A DNA stretch of 53,443 nt from Planctomycetota bacterium (lineage in GTDB: Bacteria > Planctomycetota > UBA1135). The position numbers and the translations under genes are program-made. The DNA lies in NCBI GenBank assembly GCA_002705055.1, contig PAHY01000044.1, positions 1 through 53,443 of the forward strand, read 5' to 3'. Of this stretch, positions 16,183 to 26,408 are shown one piece after another (the first letter of the stretch is position 1; the number at the start of each line of letters is the position of its first letter). The notes beneath the pieces are model-generated. The model ran no database searches. It was not told the DNA's origin and saw only the letters and a program-made list of their open reading frames with translations.

Positions 16183-16216
16183 TCTGGACAAAGAAACTCA
16201 AGTAAGATCCTCGAAT

Positions 16217-19200
16217 ATGGAATCGGACTCAGTCCCCCTCAAGGATCTGTTGCGGGTGCATTGTGAGGCAGCCGCGAAGCTGAACTTTGCTTGCCACCAA
16301 AGTGACTTCGCAGTTCTCAGAGATCTTCGCATCGAGAATACGAGCGAGGAGTTCGTCTTCGAGGACCTCGTGGTCTCAGTCGAATCGGATCCAGCATTCA
16401 TCGAACCGCGCAGGATCTCTCTCGATCGAGTCGGCCCAGGAGCTGAGGTCTCGGTTCGGATCGACGACCTGAAACTGAATGGTCAGTTTCTGCTCGACCT
16501 ACAGGAGTCGGTTCGCGGGACACTGAAGATCCGGGTAGCAGCGTCGGACACGACGCTCGTCGAACACCAACAGGCTCTTGAGTTACTCGCGCGCAACGAA
16601 TGGGGTGGCGCAAGTTTCATGCCCGAACTGCTCGCGGCCTTCTGCATGCCCAACGACCCCGCTGTCGACAGAGTCCTCAGCGATGCCTCTGAGATCCTCC
16701 GGAAGGCTGGCAAGGCAGATGGGATCGATGGTTACCGCTCTGGTAGTCGTCAGCGCGTTTGGGAGATCACAAGCGCGATCTATGCCGCCGTCGCGAACCT
16801 GCGACTCAAGTATGCGATTCCCCCCACGAGTTTTGAGGCAAACGGGCAGAAGATCCGCGTCCCAAGTCAAATCCTGAGCGGCGGCGTCGCCACCTGCCTC
16901 GACTCCACGATGCTTCTGGCTTCTGCGTTCGAACAGGCCGGCCTCAATCCCCTGGTCGCCCTGTTGAAGGAGCATGCGCTGGTTGGCGTTTGGCTCCAAC
17001 CTGAGAAGCTGACGAGCGTGACTAATGAAGAAGCAGAAGTGCTTCGGAAGAGAGGGCAACTACAGGAACTCGTCCTCATCGAATCCACTCTTCTCACCCA
17101 ACATCCCACGCCCCCCTTCTCTCGCGCCATTGAGCGAGCGAACGCTCAGCTCGACCCGGAGAACGATTCCAACTTCGTCACAACGATCGACATCGCGCGG
17201 GCACGCGCGCATCAAATCAACCCGCTCGGCAAAGTCTCCGATCAGGAAGCGCCTGAGAGTCAAAAGCCGCAGAAGACTACGGTCAACGTTGCGCTCGAGC
17301 AAGCACCCCCGCTCCCCGACTTTGACCAAGAGGAGGACGACCAAGTCCCCGAGACTCCCGGGGGTCGCCTGGACCGCTGGCAGCGTAAGCTCCTAGACCT
17401 TTCCGCGCGAAATCCACTCCTGAACCACCGATCACCCAAGAGCAGCGTGACGGTACTTTGTCCAGATCCAGGCAAGCTTGAGGACAAGATTGCGAGCGGC
17501 AAGAAAATCTCGATCACTGCGCTGCCAACGGCGACAGGGGAGCATCAGGATGAAGCGCTCCATGAGCGACGCACGGGCAAGAGAATTGACGAGTCCTACG
17601 CGCTAGACGCGCTTGAGCATAATCAAGTCGTCGTCGATCTGCCGCGTCAAGAGCTCGACAAACGGATGATCGAGATCTATCGGAAGACCCACACCTCACT
17701 ACAGGAAGGCGGGGCCAATACGCTGTATCTCGCACTTGGCTTCCTACTTTGGAAGCGAGACGCAAAGGACACTCGTCGGTTCCGCGCCCCTCTCATCCTG
17801 ATGCCGGTATCGATCCAGAGAAAATCCGTGCGCAGCGGGGTCAAGATCTTTGCGCACGATGATGAGCCAAGGTTTAACACCACGCTCATCGAATTGCTCC
17901 GGAAAGACTACGGCATAGAGCTTGGCTCATTCGAGGGGAGTCTCCCCGAAGACGAGCACGGTGTCGACGTCCATGAAGTCTGGACTCGCGTCCGCCGCGC
18001 CATCAAGGAAGCGCCCGGATTTGAAGTCGTCGAAGATGTCGTCTTGGGCCACTTTTCGTTCGCGAAGTATCTCATGTGGAAGGATCTGGTCGACCGCACG
18101 GACGACCTGCGCAGGAGTGGAGTTGTCAAACACCTCATCGATACACCTCGCGACCCTTACTCAAGCGATGGTGAGTTTGTCGCAAAAGAAGCACTTGACC
18201 GCGACTACCAGCCATCTGATTTCCTGACACCACTTCCCGCGGATTCGTCCCAAATGGCGGCGATTGCTAGCGCAGACTCAAATAAAGACTTCATCATTAT
18301 CGGCCCACCTGGCACCGGGAAGAGCCAGACGATCAGCAACATGATTGCCCACTTGCTGGGCAAGGGAAAGTCGGTCCTCTTCATATCGGAGAAAACCGCC
18401 GCACTTGATGTTGTCCACCGCCGGCTTGAGGAGATTGGGCTTGGACGGTATTGCCTACAGCTACATTCCAATAAGGCCAAGAAGGCAGATGTCCTAGCTC
18501 AGTTGAATGGGTCCTGGGAACATGGCGCGAGCAGGACTGGAGACCAATGGCGACGCGAAGCCGCTGCTCTCGGCGCCCTTCGGGATCGACTCAATCGCGT
18601 CGTCGAGCACATGCATCGTAAGTGGCGAAACGGCCTGACCGCGTTCTACGCCATCGGGGTCAAGGTACGTGATGCCCACCTTGCGGATCTCGTTCCGTTT
18701 GAATGGCCTTCCGCAGACCAGCACTCGGAGCACGACCTTTCGCAGCTTCGTGAAGCCGCTGGAAGACTGCGCGTCCAAGCTGAAGCAGTTGGGCCATTTG
18801 GAGACTCACCGTTTCTGGCAATCCGACATGAAGAGTGGAGTCCTACTTGGCAAGGTTCGATGCAGACGGCTGCGGGCGCTCTTGAAACGAGTGCGCAGAA
18901 GCTCGATGAGGCTCGCACGCGCCTTCTTGCGGCATTGAAGATCGACATTCAGGATCTGAGTTGGCGAGGGCTTGAGAACCTGACCGCACTTTGCGCGACC
19001 CTCCAGGATGCTTATCGAAAACGCGTCTCGCACGCGATCGAACCAGATGGGCTGGGTCGCATCGAGGCACTGGAAGAAGCGATCACACAATTGAAGGCAT
19101 ACGCGAGGGAGCAGGGCAATCTCAGCTGCTCATATGATCCGATGGCATGGCGCCAGCTCGACGGCGAGCTGATCGCGACTCGCTACAAAGAGGCGCAGAA

Positions 19201-22141
19201 CTCTTGGTTCGGCAAACGATTCCTTGCAGGCCGGAAGCTGCTCAAAGAACTGCGCGCCGGAGGCGCAAAGGGGAAGCCAGATATCCAGAAGGACGCGCGC
19301 ACTCTCGCCAAGCTTCGCCTTCACGGCGAACAGATTGACCGACTGGACAGAGTGCTTTCCGCTCTCGACGAGTGGGATGGCCACTCTAGCGATGTCGGCG
19401 AACTCGGCATCCATCAAGATGTCGCCCAGCGGCTTCGCCGCGACGTCAGCAGGATCGCAAGCAGCCTGGATGACCGCATCACCCTTATAGCCGCCTTAAA
19501 GCAGCTCCTCGATGAGGGAAACGACCTCCTCGGGCCAGAAGGCCCCATTGGACGCGCAACCTCGGAGTTCCTTGAACACTACGAGCAACTCGAGAGCTAT
19601 GCACAAGATTTCTCTCGGTCCGCTGGACGGGAGCTTCGCGATCACTTCCAGGATTCCGAATCAGTACTCGAAGACCTGCGGTCAACGGCACGAGAAATCC
19701 AAGTCAAGGTCGCCGCCCTTCGGGAGTGGTGCCAGTGGCAGCAGCGCCGAAACGAAGCGTTGGACTTGGACCTTGGCGGACTCGTGCGCGGAGTTGAAGA
19801 CGCGAGGATTCCTGCGGCAGAGATCGAGCAGACTTTTGAGGCAGCTTACTGCAGCTGGTTTAGCGAGCGCGTCTTCGACGAGGACGAAGTCATTCGGACT
19901 TTCTCAAGTGCAGAGCACGCGGATGTCATCCGCCAGTTTCGAGCCGCGGATGAAGCCTTCATGTCGACGACCGCGCGCTATGTGGGAGCCCTCCTCTCAC
20001 AGGAAATCCCTGGGCAAGGAGAGGTGCCAAAATCCTCACAATGGGGCATTCTCAAGCGCGAAATCACGAAACGTGCGCGCCACAAACCAGTGCGACAACT
20101 CATGAAAGAAGCATCTGACGCTGTCACGAAGCTTGCCCCTTGCTTGATGATGTCCCCTCTTTCAGTTGCGCAATATTTGTCGCCAGATCAGGCGCTCTTC
20201 GATGTTGTGATCTTCGACGAGGCTTCGCAGATCACTGTATGGGATGCCGTGGGCGCGATTGCGCGGGGCCGACAGTTAGTGGTTGCGGGTGATCCGAAGC
20301 AGATGCCTCCGACGAACTTCTTCGCTCGAATCGATGACGGATGGGATGGCGCCGTCGAGGGCGACATGGAGAGCATTCTGGATGAGCTTCGCAGCTCAAA
20401 TATTCCTGAGCGTACGCTAAATCTCCATTACCGTTCGCGGAGAGAGAGTCTGATCGCATTCTCGAATTGTCGTTATTACGACAACGGCCTGGTCACGTTC
20501 CCTGCGCCCTTCCAGCCGGACCGTGGGGTTCGCCTCGTACGCCCCGACGGCCACTACGACCGAGGTGGCTCCCGGACGAACCGAGGTGAGGCTGAGGCGA
20601 TTGTTCATGAAGTCGTTCGGCGACTGACGTCTGATGACTCATCTCTACGGGACCAATCACTTGGCGTGGTGACCTTTAACTCGGAGCAACAATCCCTGAT
20701 CCAGGACCTTCTGGACCAGGAACGTGCGAGTCGCCCGGAAATTGAATGGGCATTCAATGAGGATCGAGTTGAACCGGTGTTTGTGAAGAACCTTGAGACC
20801 GTACAGGGCGACGAGCGGGACGTAATTCTATTCAGCATCACCTATGGGCCAGATGCCGCGGGGCACCTAACAATGAACTTTGGCCCACTGAATAAGCAGG
20901 GTGGTGAGCGACGGCTAAATGTCGCGATGACCCGGGCGCGCTTCGAGATGATGGTGTTCTCGACCTTGGAACCAGAGCGGATCGACCTCTCGCGAACCAG
21001 CGCGCGAGCAGTCGCTGATCTGAAACACTTCCTTGACTATGCACAGCATGGACCGCGCGCCATTGCCGCTGCTGATCGCGGGTCCGTCGGAGGCTATGAC
21101 TCACCATTCGAATCTGCGGTTGCGTCGCGACTCCGTGATCGGGGTTGGGAAGTCCTGCCTCAGATCGGAGTATCTGCTTACCGCGTGGACCTCGGTATCG
21201 TGCACCCAGACAAGCCGGGTAGGTTCCTTGCAGGGATCGAATGCGATGGCGCGATGTACCACAGTTCGCAGTTCGCTCGAGAGCGCGACAAGGTGCGCCA
21301 GTCGGTCCTAGAGGGGCTCGGGTGGAAGCTTCTGCGGATCTGGTCGACTGATTGGTGGGTTGATCCAGCGGGATCCGTGGAGAAATTGGACCAGGACCTC
21401 CGTAGGCTACTCGAGGGAGAGCACGCGTCGAGTGAACCTCTCGAGGACGAAGCAATGGGCGAAGGTGAGCGCGCGATCTCGGAGGATGCACAGCTCGCCG
21501 CCCGGGCTGGATCGGAGGTGAGCCCCGCCGGGGCGCACGAATCGGAGAAAGCTGAGGACGAGCGCCCACACACAACTCCATACGTCGCCGCACAGGTCGA
21601 AATCGATACGGGCGCAGTGGAGCTCGGCCTCGCAAATCCCCGATCCATCGTCGACGCTATCGTGCATGTGGTCGAGGTTGAGTCACCCATCCACGAGGAC
21701 GATCTGATCCGCAGGATCACTCTGGCATCCGGTCTACAGCGCGCGGGCTCCCGCGTTCAACAGACAGTTCTAGACGCAGCGCGGCTCGCATGCCAGCGAG
21801 GCGAAGTTGAGAAGCGTGGGGATTTCTACTGGAAGCCCGGGGAGCAACTCGCTGTCCCGCGTGATCGATCTCACTTTGCGCCACAGGAAAAGAAGTTCGA
21901 TAGAGTCGCATGTGAGGAGGTCGAAGCGGCTATTTGTCGGGTTGTGCAGTTGCATTTCTCGATCTCGACTTCGGATGCGATTTCCGAGGCTGCTCAGCGC
22001 CTTGGGTTCCGGCGTGTCACTGCGCCCATGAAAGCTGCCATGCTCGCGACTCTCGAGCAACTGTGCGAACGAGGACTTCTAGCGCGACGTGGCGACCTGG
22101 TGTGTGTCGCCTCCGATACGCGGACTCCGAAGGAGAACTGA
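16217..22141 (+). CDS. Giant DUF4011 / SF1 helicase / DUF559-like nuclease / DUF3320 protein
   Basis: This 1974-residue protein has several domains. Near 220-262 a transglutaminase-like piece shows GGVATCLDSTMLL and KEHALVGVWL (Cys, His). DUF4011 begins near 383 (WQRKLLDLSARNPLLNHRS). The SF1 helicase has Walker A GPPGTGKSQT (about 694), FDEASQ (about 1332), LNLHYRSRRESL, TVQGDERDVI and LNVAMTRARFE; long helical segments lie between the two halves. A DUF559/Vsr-like nuclease follows (SPFESAVASRL at about 1628; GIECDGAMYH at about 1671; DRV-type positions present), and DUF3320 closes it. I use the ATG at 16217, because the upstream 61 codons overlap the nuclease gene in another frame and are not family-like. 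Proteins of this architecture act in phage defence as helicase-nucleases. The family is secure. Confidence 0.92.
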   Translation: MESDSVPLKDLLRVHCEAAAKLNFACHQSDFAVLRDLRIENTSEEFVFEDLVVSVESDPAFIEPRRISLDRVGPGAEVSVRIDDLKLNGQFLLDLQESVRGTLKIRVAASDTTLVEHQQALELLARNEWGGASFMPELLAAFCMPNDPAVDRVLSDASEILRKAGKADGIDGYRSGSRQRVWEITSAIYAAVANLRLKYAIPPTSFEANGQKIRVPSQILSGGVATCLDSTMLLASAFEQAGLNPLVALLKEHALVGVWLQPEKLTSVTNEEAEVLRKRGQLQELVLIESTLLTQHPTPPFSRAIERANAQLDPENDSNFVTTIDIARARAHQINPLGKVSDQEAPESQKPQKTTVNVALEQAPPLPDFDQEEDDQVPETPGGRLDRWQRKLLDLSARNPLLNHRSPKSSVTVLCPDPGKLEDKIASGKKISITALPTATGEHQDEALHERRTGKRIDESYALDALEHNQVVVDLPRQELDKRMIEIYRKTHTSLQEGGANTLYLALGFLLWKRDAKDTRRFRAPLILMPVSIQRKSVRSGVKIFAHDDEPRFNTTLIELLRKDYGIELGSFEGSLPEDEHGVDVHEVWTRVRRAIKEAPGFEVVEDVVLGHFSFAKYLMWKDLVDRTDDLRRSGVVKHLIDTPRDPYSSDGEFVAKEALDRDYQPSDFLTPLPADSSQMAAIASADSNKDFIIIGPPGTGKSQTISNMIAHLLGKGKSVLFISEKTAALDVVHRRLEEIGLGRYCLQLHSNKAKKADVLAQLNGSWEHGASRTGDQWRREAAALGALRDRLNRVVEHMHRKWRNGLTAFYAIGVKVRDAHLADLVPFEWPSADQHSEHDLSQLREAAGRLRVQAEAVGPFGDSPFLAIRHEEWSPTWQGSMQTAAGALETSAQKLDEARTRLLAALKIDIQDLSWRGLENLTALCATLQDAYRKRVSHAIEPDGLGRIEALEEAITQLKAYAREQGNLSCSYDPMAWRQLDGELIATRYKEAQNSWFGKRFLAGRKLLKELRAGGAKGKPDIQKDARTLAKLRLHGEQIDRLDRVLSALDEWDGHSSDVGELGIHQDVAQRLRRDVSRIASSLDDRITLIAALKQLLDEGNDLLGPEGPIGRATSEFLEHYEQLESYAQDFSRSAGRELRDHFQDSESVLEDLRSTAREIQVKVAALREWCQWQQRRNEALDLDLGGLVRGVEDARIPAAEIEQTFEAAYCSWFSERVFDEDEVIRTFSSAEHADVIRQFRAADEAFMSTTARYVGALLSQEIPGQGEVPKSSQWGILKREITKRARHKPVRQLMKEASDAVTKLAPCLMMSPLSVAQYLSPDQALFDVVIFDEASQITVWDAVGAIARGRQLVVAGDPKQMPPTNFFARIDDGWDGAVEGDMESILDELRSSNIPERTLNLHYRSRRESLIAFSNCRYYDNGLVTFPAPFQPDRGVRLVRPDGHYDRGGSRTNRGEAEAIVHEVVRRLTSDDSSLRDQSLGVVTFNSEQQSLIQDLLDQERASRPEIEWAFNEDRVEPVFVKNLETVQGDERDVILFSITYGPDAAGHLTMNFGPLNKQGGERRLNVAMTRARFEMMVFSTLEPERIDLSRTSARAVADLKHFLDYAQHGPRAIAAADRGSVGGYDSPFESAVASRLRDRGWEVLPQIGVSAYRVDLGIVHPDKPGRFLAGIECDGAMYHSSQFARERDKVRQSVLEGLGWKLLRIWSTDWWVDPAGSVEKLDQDLRRLLEGEHASSEPLEDEAMGEGERAISEDAQLAARAGSEVSPAGAHESEKAEDERPHTTPYVAAQVEIDTGAVELGLANPRSIVDAIVHVVEVESPIHEDDLIRRITLASGLQRAGSRVQQTVLDAARLACQRGEVEKRGDFYWKPGEQLAVPRDRSHFAPQEKKFDRVACEEVEAAICRVVQLHFSISTSDAISEAAQRLGFRRVTAPMKAAMLATLEQLCERGLLARRGDLVCVASDTRTPKEN

Positions 22142-22272
22142 ACGCTCTCCCGTGTTGGAATGAGTCGACCACCGGGGGATCTCAGGCGGTCGATAAAACT
22201 GGATCGCTCGGCTTCTAGAACGATCTTGAGCTCGCAAGCAAACTCGTGGAGTGCCCCCACTACCATCAACCC

Positions 22273-23391
22273 ATGGCTACAACTTTTCAACGACCAAACT
22301 TATTCGAGCACGCAACCAAAGAGCTCGCGCAAGACGCGTTCATCGCCTGGCTGTTCTCTTGGATCCACAAGGACAAGAGGAATTCAGATCAAGCGATGCA
22401 GGAGGCTGCACGGAGCCTCCTGCGGGGCTTTCTCGAAGCCGCTGGATCCTCAAATGCGACTCGCACACAGCTTGCAGATGCTCAAGTTTCAGAGATCCTC
22501 ACGCAATGCTATGACGCAGACCTCTGGATCAGGTTTGACTTCCCAGACGAAGCACCACTATGCCTTCTGATCGAGGATAAGACTCACACTTCATTCCATT
22601 CCGGGCAACTCGAGCGGGCGCGGAAAGCCGGCGAAGCCGCTGCGAAGAAGGTCGGCGCTGACCTCGTGAAGATCTACTTCAAGACCGGGTGGATTCGCCG
22701 GGATGAGCAAACGCCGCCTGAAGGGTTTACGCTCTTTATGCGAAGCGACGCACTCAATTCGCTTCGTCCGCACCGTAAGTCCCACCCGGTCCTTGGAGAC
22801 TTCGTGGCCTGGCTCCAGGTTCAAGAGGAAGAAGAACAGAGCGTGAGATCGGGAGCACTCCAAGCCGCCCGGATTGCAGACAGTTTCAGGCAACATGCTG
22901 GCTTGGATGAGTTCCTAGGCGCCATCTTCGACCCCCGCGAGAACGAAGGGGCGACGTGGTACGCGAGTGGCATGGGACGCGGTGGGGTGCCTTGGATGCA
23001 CTTTGGTATCCATCGTGTTGAAAGGAAAGGAGACGGATTCGAGGAAGCCGAGTATCTGTACTGGCGCGCCGATCTTCGCAGCGGGAAGCCAGCCATTTCG
23101 CTTCGCAAGTACTGGAAGCACTCCCAGTCCGAACCCGACAAGCAGTTCGCCCGGCAGCGCATGGCACAGTTGATCGAAGCCGTTGAACGCGCGCTTGAGT
23201 GTCACGAGGAAGTCGCAAACAAGCTCAAGCCACATCGGCGCTCGGCAAAGTCGTCTGCGTACTTCGAACAGGAACTTCTGGTGTACCTTCTCGGCAAGGA
23301 GCCAGGCGCGAATGACCCTCGCACGGTGATTCAGATCCTTCCAGTATTGAATCGCGCAATCCTCCGGGCGATCAAGGCACTCGACGAATGA
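22273..23391 (+). CDS. PD-(D/E)XK nuclease family protein (PDDEXK_4-like)
   Basis: This 372-residue protein resembles the PD-(D/E)XK set often found in defence islands. NLFEHATKELAQDAFIAWLFSW (residues 9-30) is the family's opening signature, shown here only as its key parts: NLFEHATKELAQ, then DAFIAWL. The active site is YDADLWIRF (80-88) followed by LLIEDKTH (98-105), giving Asp, Glu101 and Lys103. It probably cleaves DNA. The ATG at 22273 begins the family signature; a GTG nine codons upstream is less likely. It follows the giant helicase by 131 nt and overlaps the next nuclease gene by 4 nt (ATGA), so the two nucleases are translationally coupled. Confidence 0.85.
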   Translation: MATTFQRPNLFEHATKELAQDAFIAWLFSWIHKDKRNSDQAMQEAARSLLRGFLEAAGSSNATRTQLADAQVSEILTQCYDADLWIRFDFPDEAPLCLLIEDKTHTSFHSGQLERARKAGEAAAKKVGADLVKIYFKTGWIRRDEQTPPEGFTLFMRSDALNSLRPHRKSHPVLGDFVAWLQVQEEEEQSVRSGALQAARIADSFRQHAGLDEFLGAIFDPRENEGATWYASGMGRGGVPWMHFGIHRVERKGDGFEEAEYLYWRADLRSGKPAISLRKYWKHSQSEPDKQFARQRMAQLIEAVERALECHEEVANKLKPHRRSAKSSAYFEQELLVYLLGKEPGANDPRTVIQILPVLNRAILRAIKALDE

Positions 23392-24518
23392 CCCTCTACT
23401 CCCTCACCGAAGACGGCCTCGCCCCCCTCGACCGCACCGGCTTCCGCGCCGAGCAACTCCGCGAACGGGAAGACCTCCAACGCATCCTGCGCGATCAGAT
23501 TGAGATCCTGGACGACTCGCTCCTCGTCCTCAGCGAGGAGTTTGGGGACTGGGAGGACTCGCGGCGGCGCATCGACTTGCTCTGCCTGGATCGCGACGCC
23601 AACCTCGTCGTCGTCGAGTTGAAGCGGACCAAGCGCGGCGGTCATATGGAGCTCCAGGCGCTCCGCTACGCGGCCATGATCGCGGAGATGACCTTTGAGC
23701 AGGCCGTCGAAGCTCATGCACGCTACCTGGGATCGCGTGGCGGCCGCGCGGACGAAGGGGCCCACGACGACGCCGAGCAGGCCATCCTCGATCACCTGGG
23801 CTGGGGCGAATCGGACGAGGACGCCTTCAACCAGGACGTCCGCATCGTGCTCGCCTCGCAGAACTTCAGTTCGGAACTGACCGGCACCGTCCTTTGGCTG
23901 CTCGAGCGCGGTATCGACATCCGCTGCGTGCGGCTGCGCCCCTACCGCCAGGACAACGGGCCGCTGATCCTCGAGGTGCAGACCATCATCCCGCTCCCCG
24001 AAGCGGCGGACTACCAGGTCCGCGTGCGCCAGAAGAAGCAGGAGGAGCGCGCCAGCCGCACGCGCCAGTCACGGGCGCGAATCAGAGTCACAGTCGGCGG
24101 GAAGCTAATCGAGAGCGTGCGCAAGAACCGCACAGCGCTTGAACTCTTTCGCGTCTTGATCGATCGCGGCATGACGCCCGAGCAGATCTCGGAGGCCGTG
24201 CATTGGCGCTATCACAACAGCATGTGGTCGATGCAGCCCGGCACTGTCGATGGCGAGACCTTTCTAGCAACGATCCGCGCCAAGGCGAAAGCCGACAACC
24301 GGCGCCGTGACCCGCGCCGCTATTGGTTCTGGCAAGACGACGAGCTGATTCACCACGACGGCGCGACTTATGCCGGCACGAAACGCTGGGGCCCGCGCAC
24401 GCTGGAAGCCCTGGAACTGGTCCTGGAGGCGGCCGCCGAACAGCTCGGCGCAGAAGCGGTCGCGGATATTCAACTTCAACCGTCGAACAGCAGCGGCTCC
24501 ACGGCTGCGGTCGGTTAG
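23388..24518 (+). CDS. NucS/DUF91-like endonuclease
   Basis: This 376-residue protein has the RecB-like nuclease site of NucS/EndoMS: RRIDLLCLD (60-68, Asp63), VVVELKRT (74-81, Glu77 and Lys79) and HMELQALRYA (Gln90, Tyr94). NucS enzymes cut branched or mismatched DNA, but the wider DUF91 group also includes restriction-like proteins. The C-terminal 200 residues add a basic region (KKQEERASRTRQSRARIRV) and a small domain similar to those attached to mobile-element nucleases (YWFWQDDELIHHDGATYAGTKRWG). It overlaps the PD-(D/E)XK gene by four bases and precedes the DUF2325-like gene by 9 nt. The nuclease family is likely; the substrate is unknown. Confidence 0.85.
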   Translation: MTLYSLTEDGLAPLDRTGFRAEQLREREDLQRILRDQIEILDDSLLVLSEEFGDWEDSRRRIDLLCLDRDANLVVVELKRTKRGGHMELQALRYAAMIAEMTFEQAVEAHARYLGSRGGRADEGAHDDAEQAILDHLGWGESDEDAFNQDVRIVLASQNFSSELTGTVLWLLERGIDIRCVRLRPYRQDNGPLILEVQTIIPLPEAADYQVRVRQKKQEERASRTRQSRARIRVTVGGKLIESVRKNRTALELFRVLIDRGMTPEQISEAVHWRYHNSMWSMQPGTVDGETFLATIRAKAKADNRRRDPRRYWFWQDDELIHHDGATYAGTKRWGPRTLEALELVLEAAAEQLGAEAVADIQLQPSNSSGSTAAVG

Positions 24519-24527
24519 GCTGACCGA

Positions 24528-26408
24528 GTGTCAGACCTATCCGACCTCACGCCCCGCGCGCGCGCGATGTGCACCCTTGGCTGGTCCGTGATCATCGACG
24601 ATCGCGGCGCCTGGTTTGAGTGCTGGGTTCAGGATGGCGATACCTCCTGGCTGGGGCGCGGCATGGACGCGGGCCAAGCCTGCGACGATGCCTTACGACA
24701 GATGGTGCCGTCTGCCATCGCGCGCGCCTGGGTCTTGGAACGACTTGACGCAGCCGCAGCCGCAGCCGCAGCTGAGGCGGACGAGCCCGACGAACCCGAC
24801 GAACCCCCGGTTTCGCGCATCCTCGGCAAGGTCGAGCTCCCCAGCAGCACCCAAGCCAAAGCCGCGCAGGAAGACGCACCCGAAGACCGCGCGGAGGCCC
24901 TCGCGCTGCTTCATGAGATCCTCGATGAGATTCGCTGGAGCGGCCCGGAACTCGGCGAACTCGCGCCGCGCCGCATGCAGCTGACCTTCGTCGTTTGGAT
25001 CGGCCGCGCGCGCGCCATCGAGCGCAGTCATCGGAACGACCCGGCGATCACCGAAGCTGTCCACCAGATTGCGCGCGGGCTCAGCGACCACGCCGCCCGA
25101 TTCTGGCCGGGCTCCGTCCCTGCGCTGCAGTTCGATTCCACTCCCGGTGTCTCAGCGCGCAGTCTGCGCCTCGCTGCAGATCGGCGCCTCCCCGCGACCT
25201 GGACGGAACTTGCCCAGGCGGCCCAGGAGGCACTCGAGAATGACGAGGCACTCGCCACGCTTGACGATGACGGCTGGGCCGATCGCGGCGCCTGCACTCC
25301 AGCACCCTCCGCCCCCGATGACCGATTCGCCGAGCTCTGGGACGAGCTCGTGACCTGGACCGGCCCGATCGAGAGGGCGGCGCCCGAGGTCGAACCGGAC
25401 GAACATGCACTGAGGAGCCTGCGCGCTCCCACCGTCCGAATCGCGCGCTGGCTCCGCTGGCTGCGCGGGGCGAGCGCGTCACCCGAGGACTGGGGCCGCG
25501 CCTTCGGTCGGCTGCGCTGGCTCAGCATGCGCTTCCGCTGGGCATTCCCGGAACTCAGCGAGGCCCTCGACCGACGCTACTGTCCGCCCATGAACTGGTC
25601 GACGCAGCTGGGCCTCACTCCAAGCAGCGCGGCGCGCGCAACCGAGGTCAAGGAACACGCCGCCGCGCAACGGCAGCTGGCGATCAAGAGCCTGCACGCC
25701 GCGCTGCCTCAGACTCAAGCGAGTTCTGACGTCTGGACGCGCTGGTTTCTGGAGGCATTCGAGCAGCTCGACAATCCGGACATCCTCCACTTGCTCGACT
25801 GCGATCCTGCTGACGCCCCGGAGCTTACGGATCGCTTCTCCGCGATCAGCGCGGAGTCGTTTGAGGATCCGCGCTTCCGGCGCCGCTGGCGTCATCTCAC
25901 GCAAGCGCCCGAGGCGAGTGCCGAAGACACCGAAGGCCTCCCCGATGCGCAGATCGATGAAGCGGAGCCGACTCCAGAGACGCGCCAGGCAGATGACGCG
26001 GCCGATCCTCACGCAGCCTTGCGTGATGCAGCGCGCGGATTCACGCGCGGGCGACGCATGCTGTTCGTCTCCAACCGGACCGACCCCGATCTCGCGCAGC
26101 GGATCGAAGATCTGTTGCTGCCGGAGTCCCTCAGTTGGACAGACAACCGCGATCACGCCCTGGATGCTCAGGCCGAACGGATCCGCGCCGGGAGCTACGA
26201 CCTCGTGATCGCGGCCACCGGCTTCCTCAGCCACTCGGTCGATCGCAAGATCGGCTCTGCCTGCCAGGCAGCCAGCATCCCCTACGTGCGCGCGGCGCGC
26301 GGCCGCGAACTCGCGTGTTTGCGCGCGGTGCTGCGCGATGTCGGCGGGATGCTTGATCCGGCGACGGAAGTCCAGCAGGCAGGCCTAGACCCCACCGCCA
26401 CCGAATAG
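24528..26408 (+). CDS. Uncharacterised protein with C-terminal DUF2325-like domain
   Basis: This protein of 626 residues starts at GTG 24528; an ATG 13 codons later is an alternative. The N-terminal part (about 1-60, WFECWVQDGDTSWLGRGMD) looks like a small folded domain. A low-complexity acidic/alanine segment follows (about 82-95, AAAAAAAEADEPDEPDEP), then a large helical region rich in Trp and Arg. The C-terminal 100 residues (GRRMLFVSNRTDPDLAQRI, then SYDLVIAATGFLSHSVDRK) match the pattern of DUF2325, a Rossmann-like domain seen in defence and regulatory settings. It begins 9 nt after the NucS-like gene, so it is the last member of the plus-strand operon. Its 3' end overlaps the convergent gene by 24 nt. 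The function is unknown. Confidence 0.7.
   Translation: MSDLSDLTPRARAMCTLGWSVIIDDRGAWFECWVQDGDTSWLGRGMDAGQACDDALRQMVPSAIARAWVLERLDAAAAAAAAEADEPDEPDEPPVSRILGKVELPSSTQAKAAQEDAPEDRAEALALLHEILDEIRWSGPELGELAPRRMQLTFVVWIGRARAIERSHRNDPAITEAVHQIARGLSDHAARFWPGSVPALQFDSTPGVSARSLRLAADRRLPATWTELAQAAQEALENDEALATLDDDGWADRGACTPAPSAPDDRFAELWDELVTWTGPIERAAPEVEPDEHALRSLRAPTVRIARWLRWLRGASASPEDWGRAFGRLRWLSMRFRWAFPELSEALDRRYCPPMNWSTQLGLTPSSAARATEVKEHAAAQRQLAIKSLHAALPQTQASSDVWTRWFLEAFEQLDNPDILHLLDCDPADAPELTDRFSAISAESFEDPRFRRRWRHLTQAPEASAEDTEGLPDAQIDEAEPTPETRQADDAADPHAALRDAARGFTRGRRMLFVSNRTDPDLAQRIEDLLLPESLSWTDNRDHALDAQAERIRAGSYDLVIAATGFLSHSVDRKIGSACQAASIPYVRAARGRELACLRAVLRDVGGMLDPATEVQQAGLDPTATE

Noticed and set aside
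16034..16216. N-terminal extension of the giant helicase
   Set aside because: These 61 codons lie in another frame over the nuclease gene and do not look like the family; the Met at 16217 begins the folded region.
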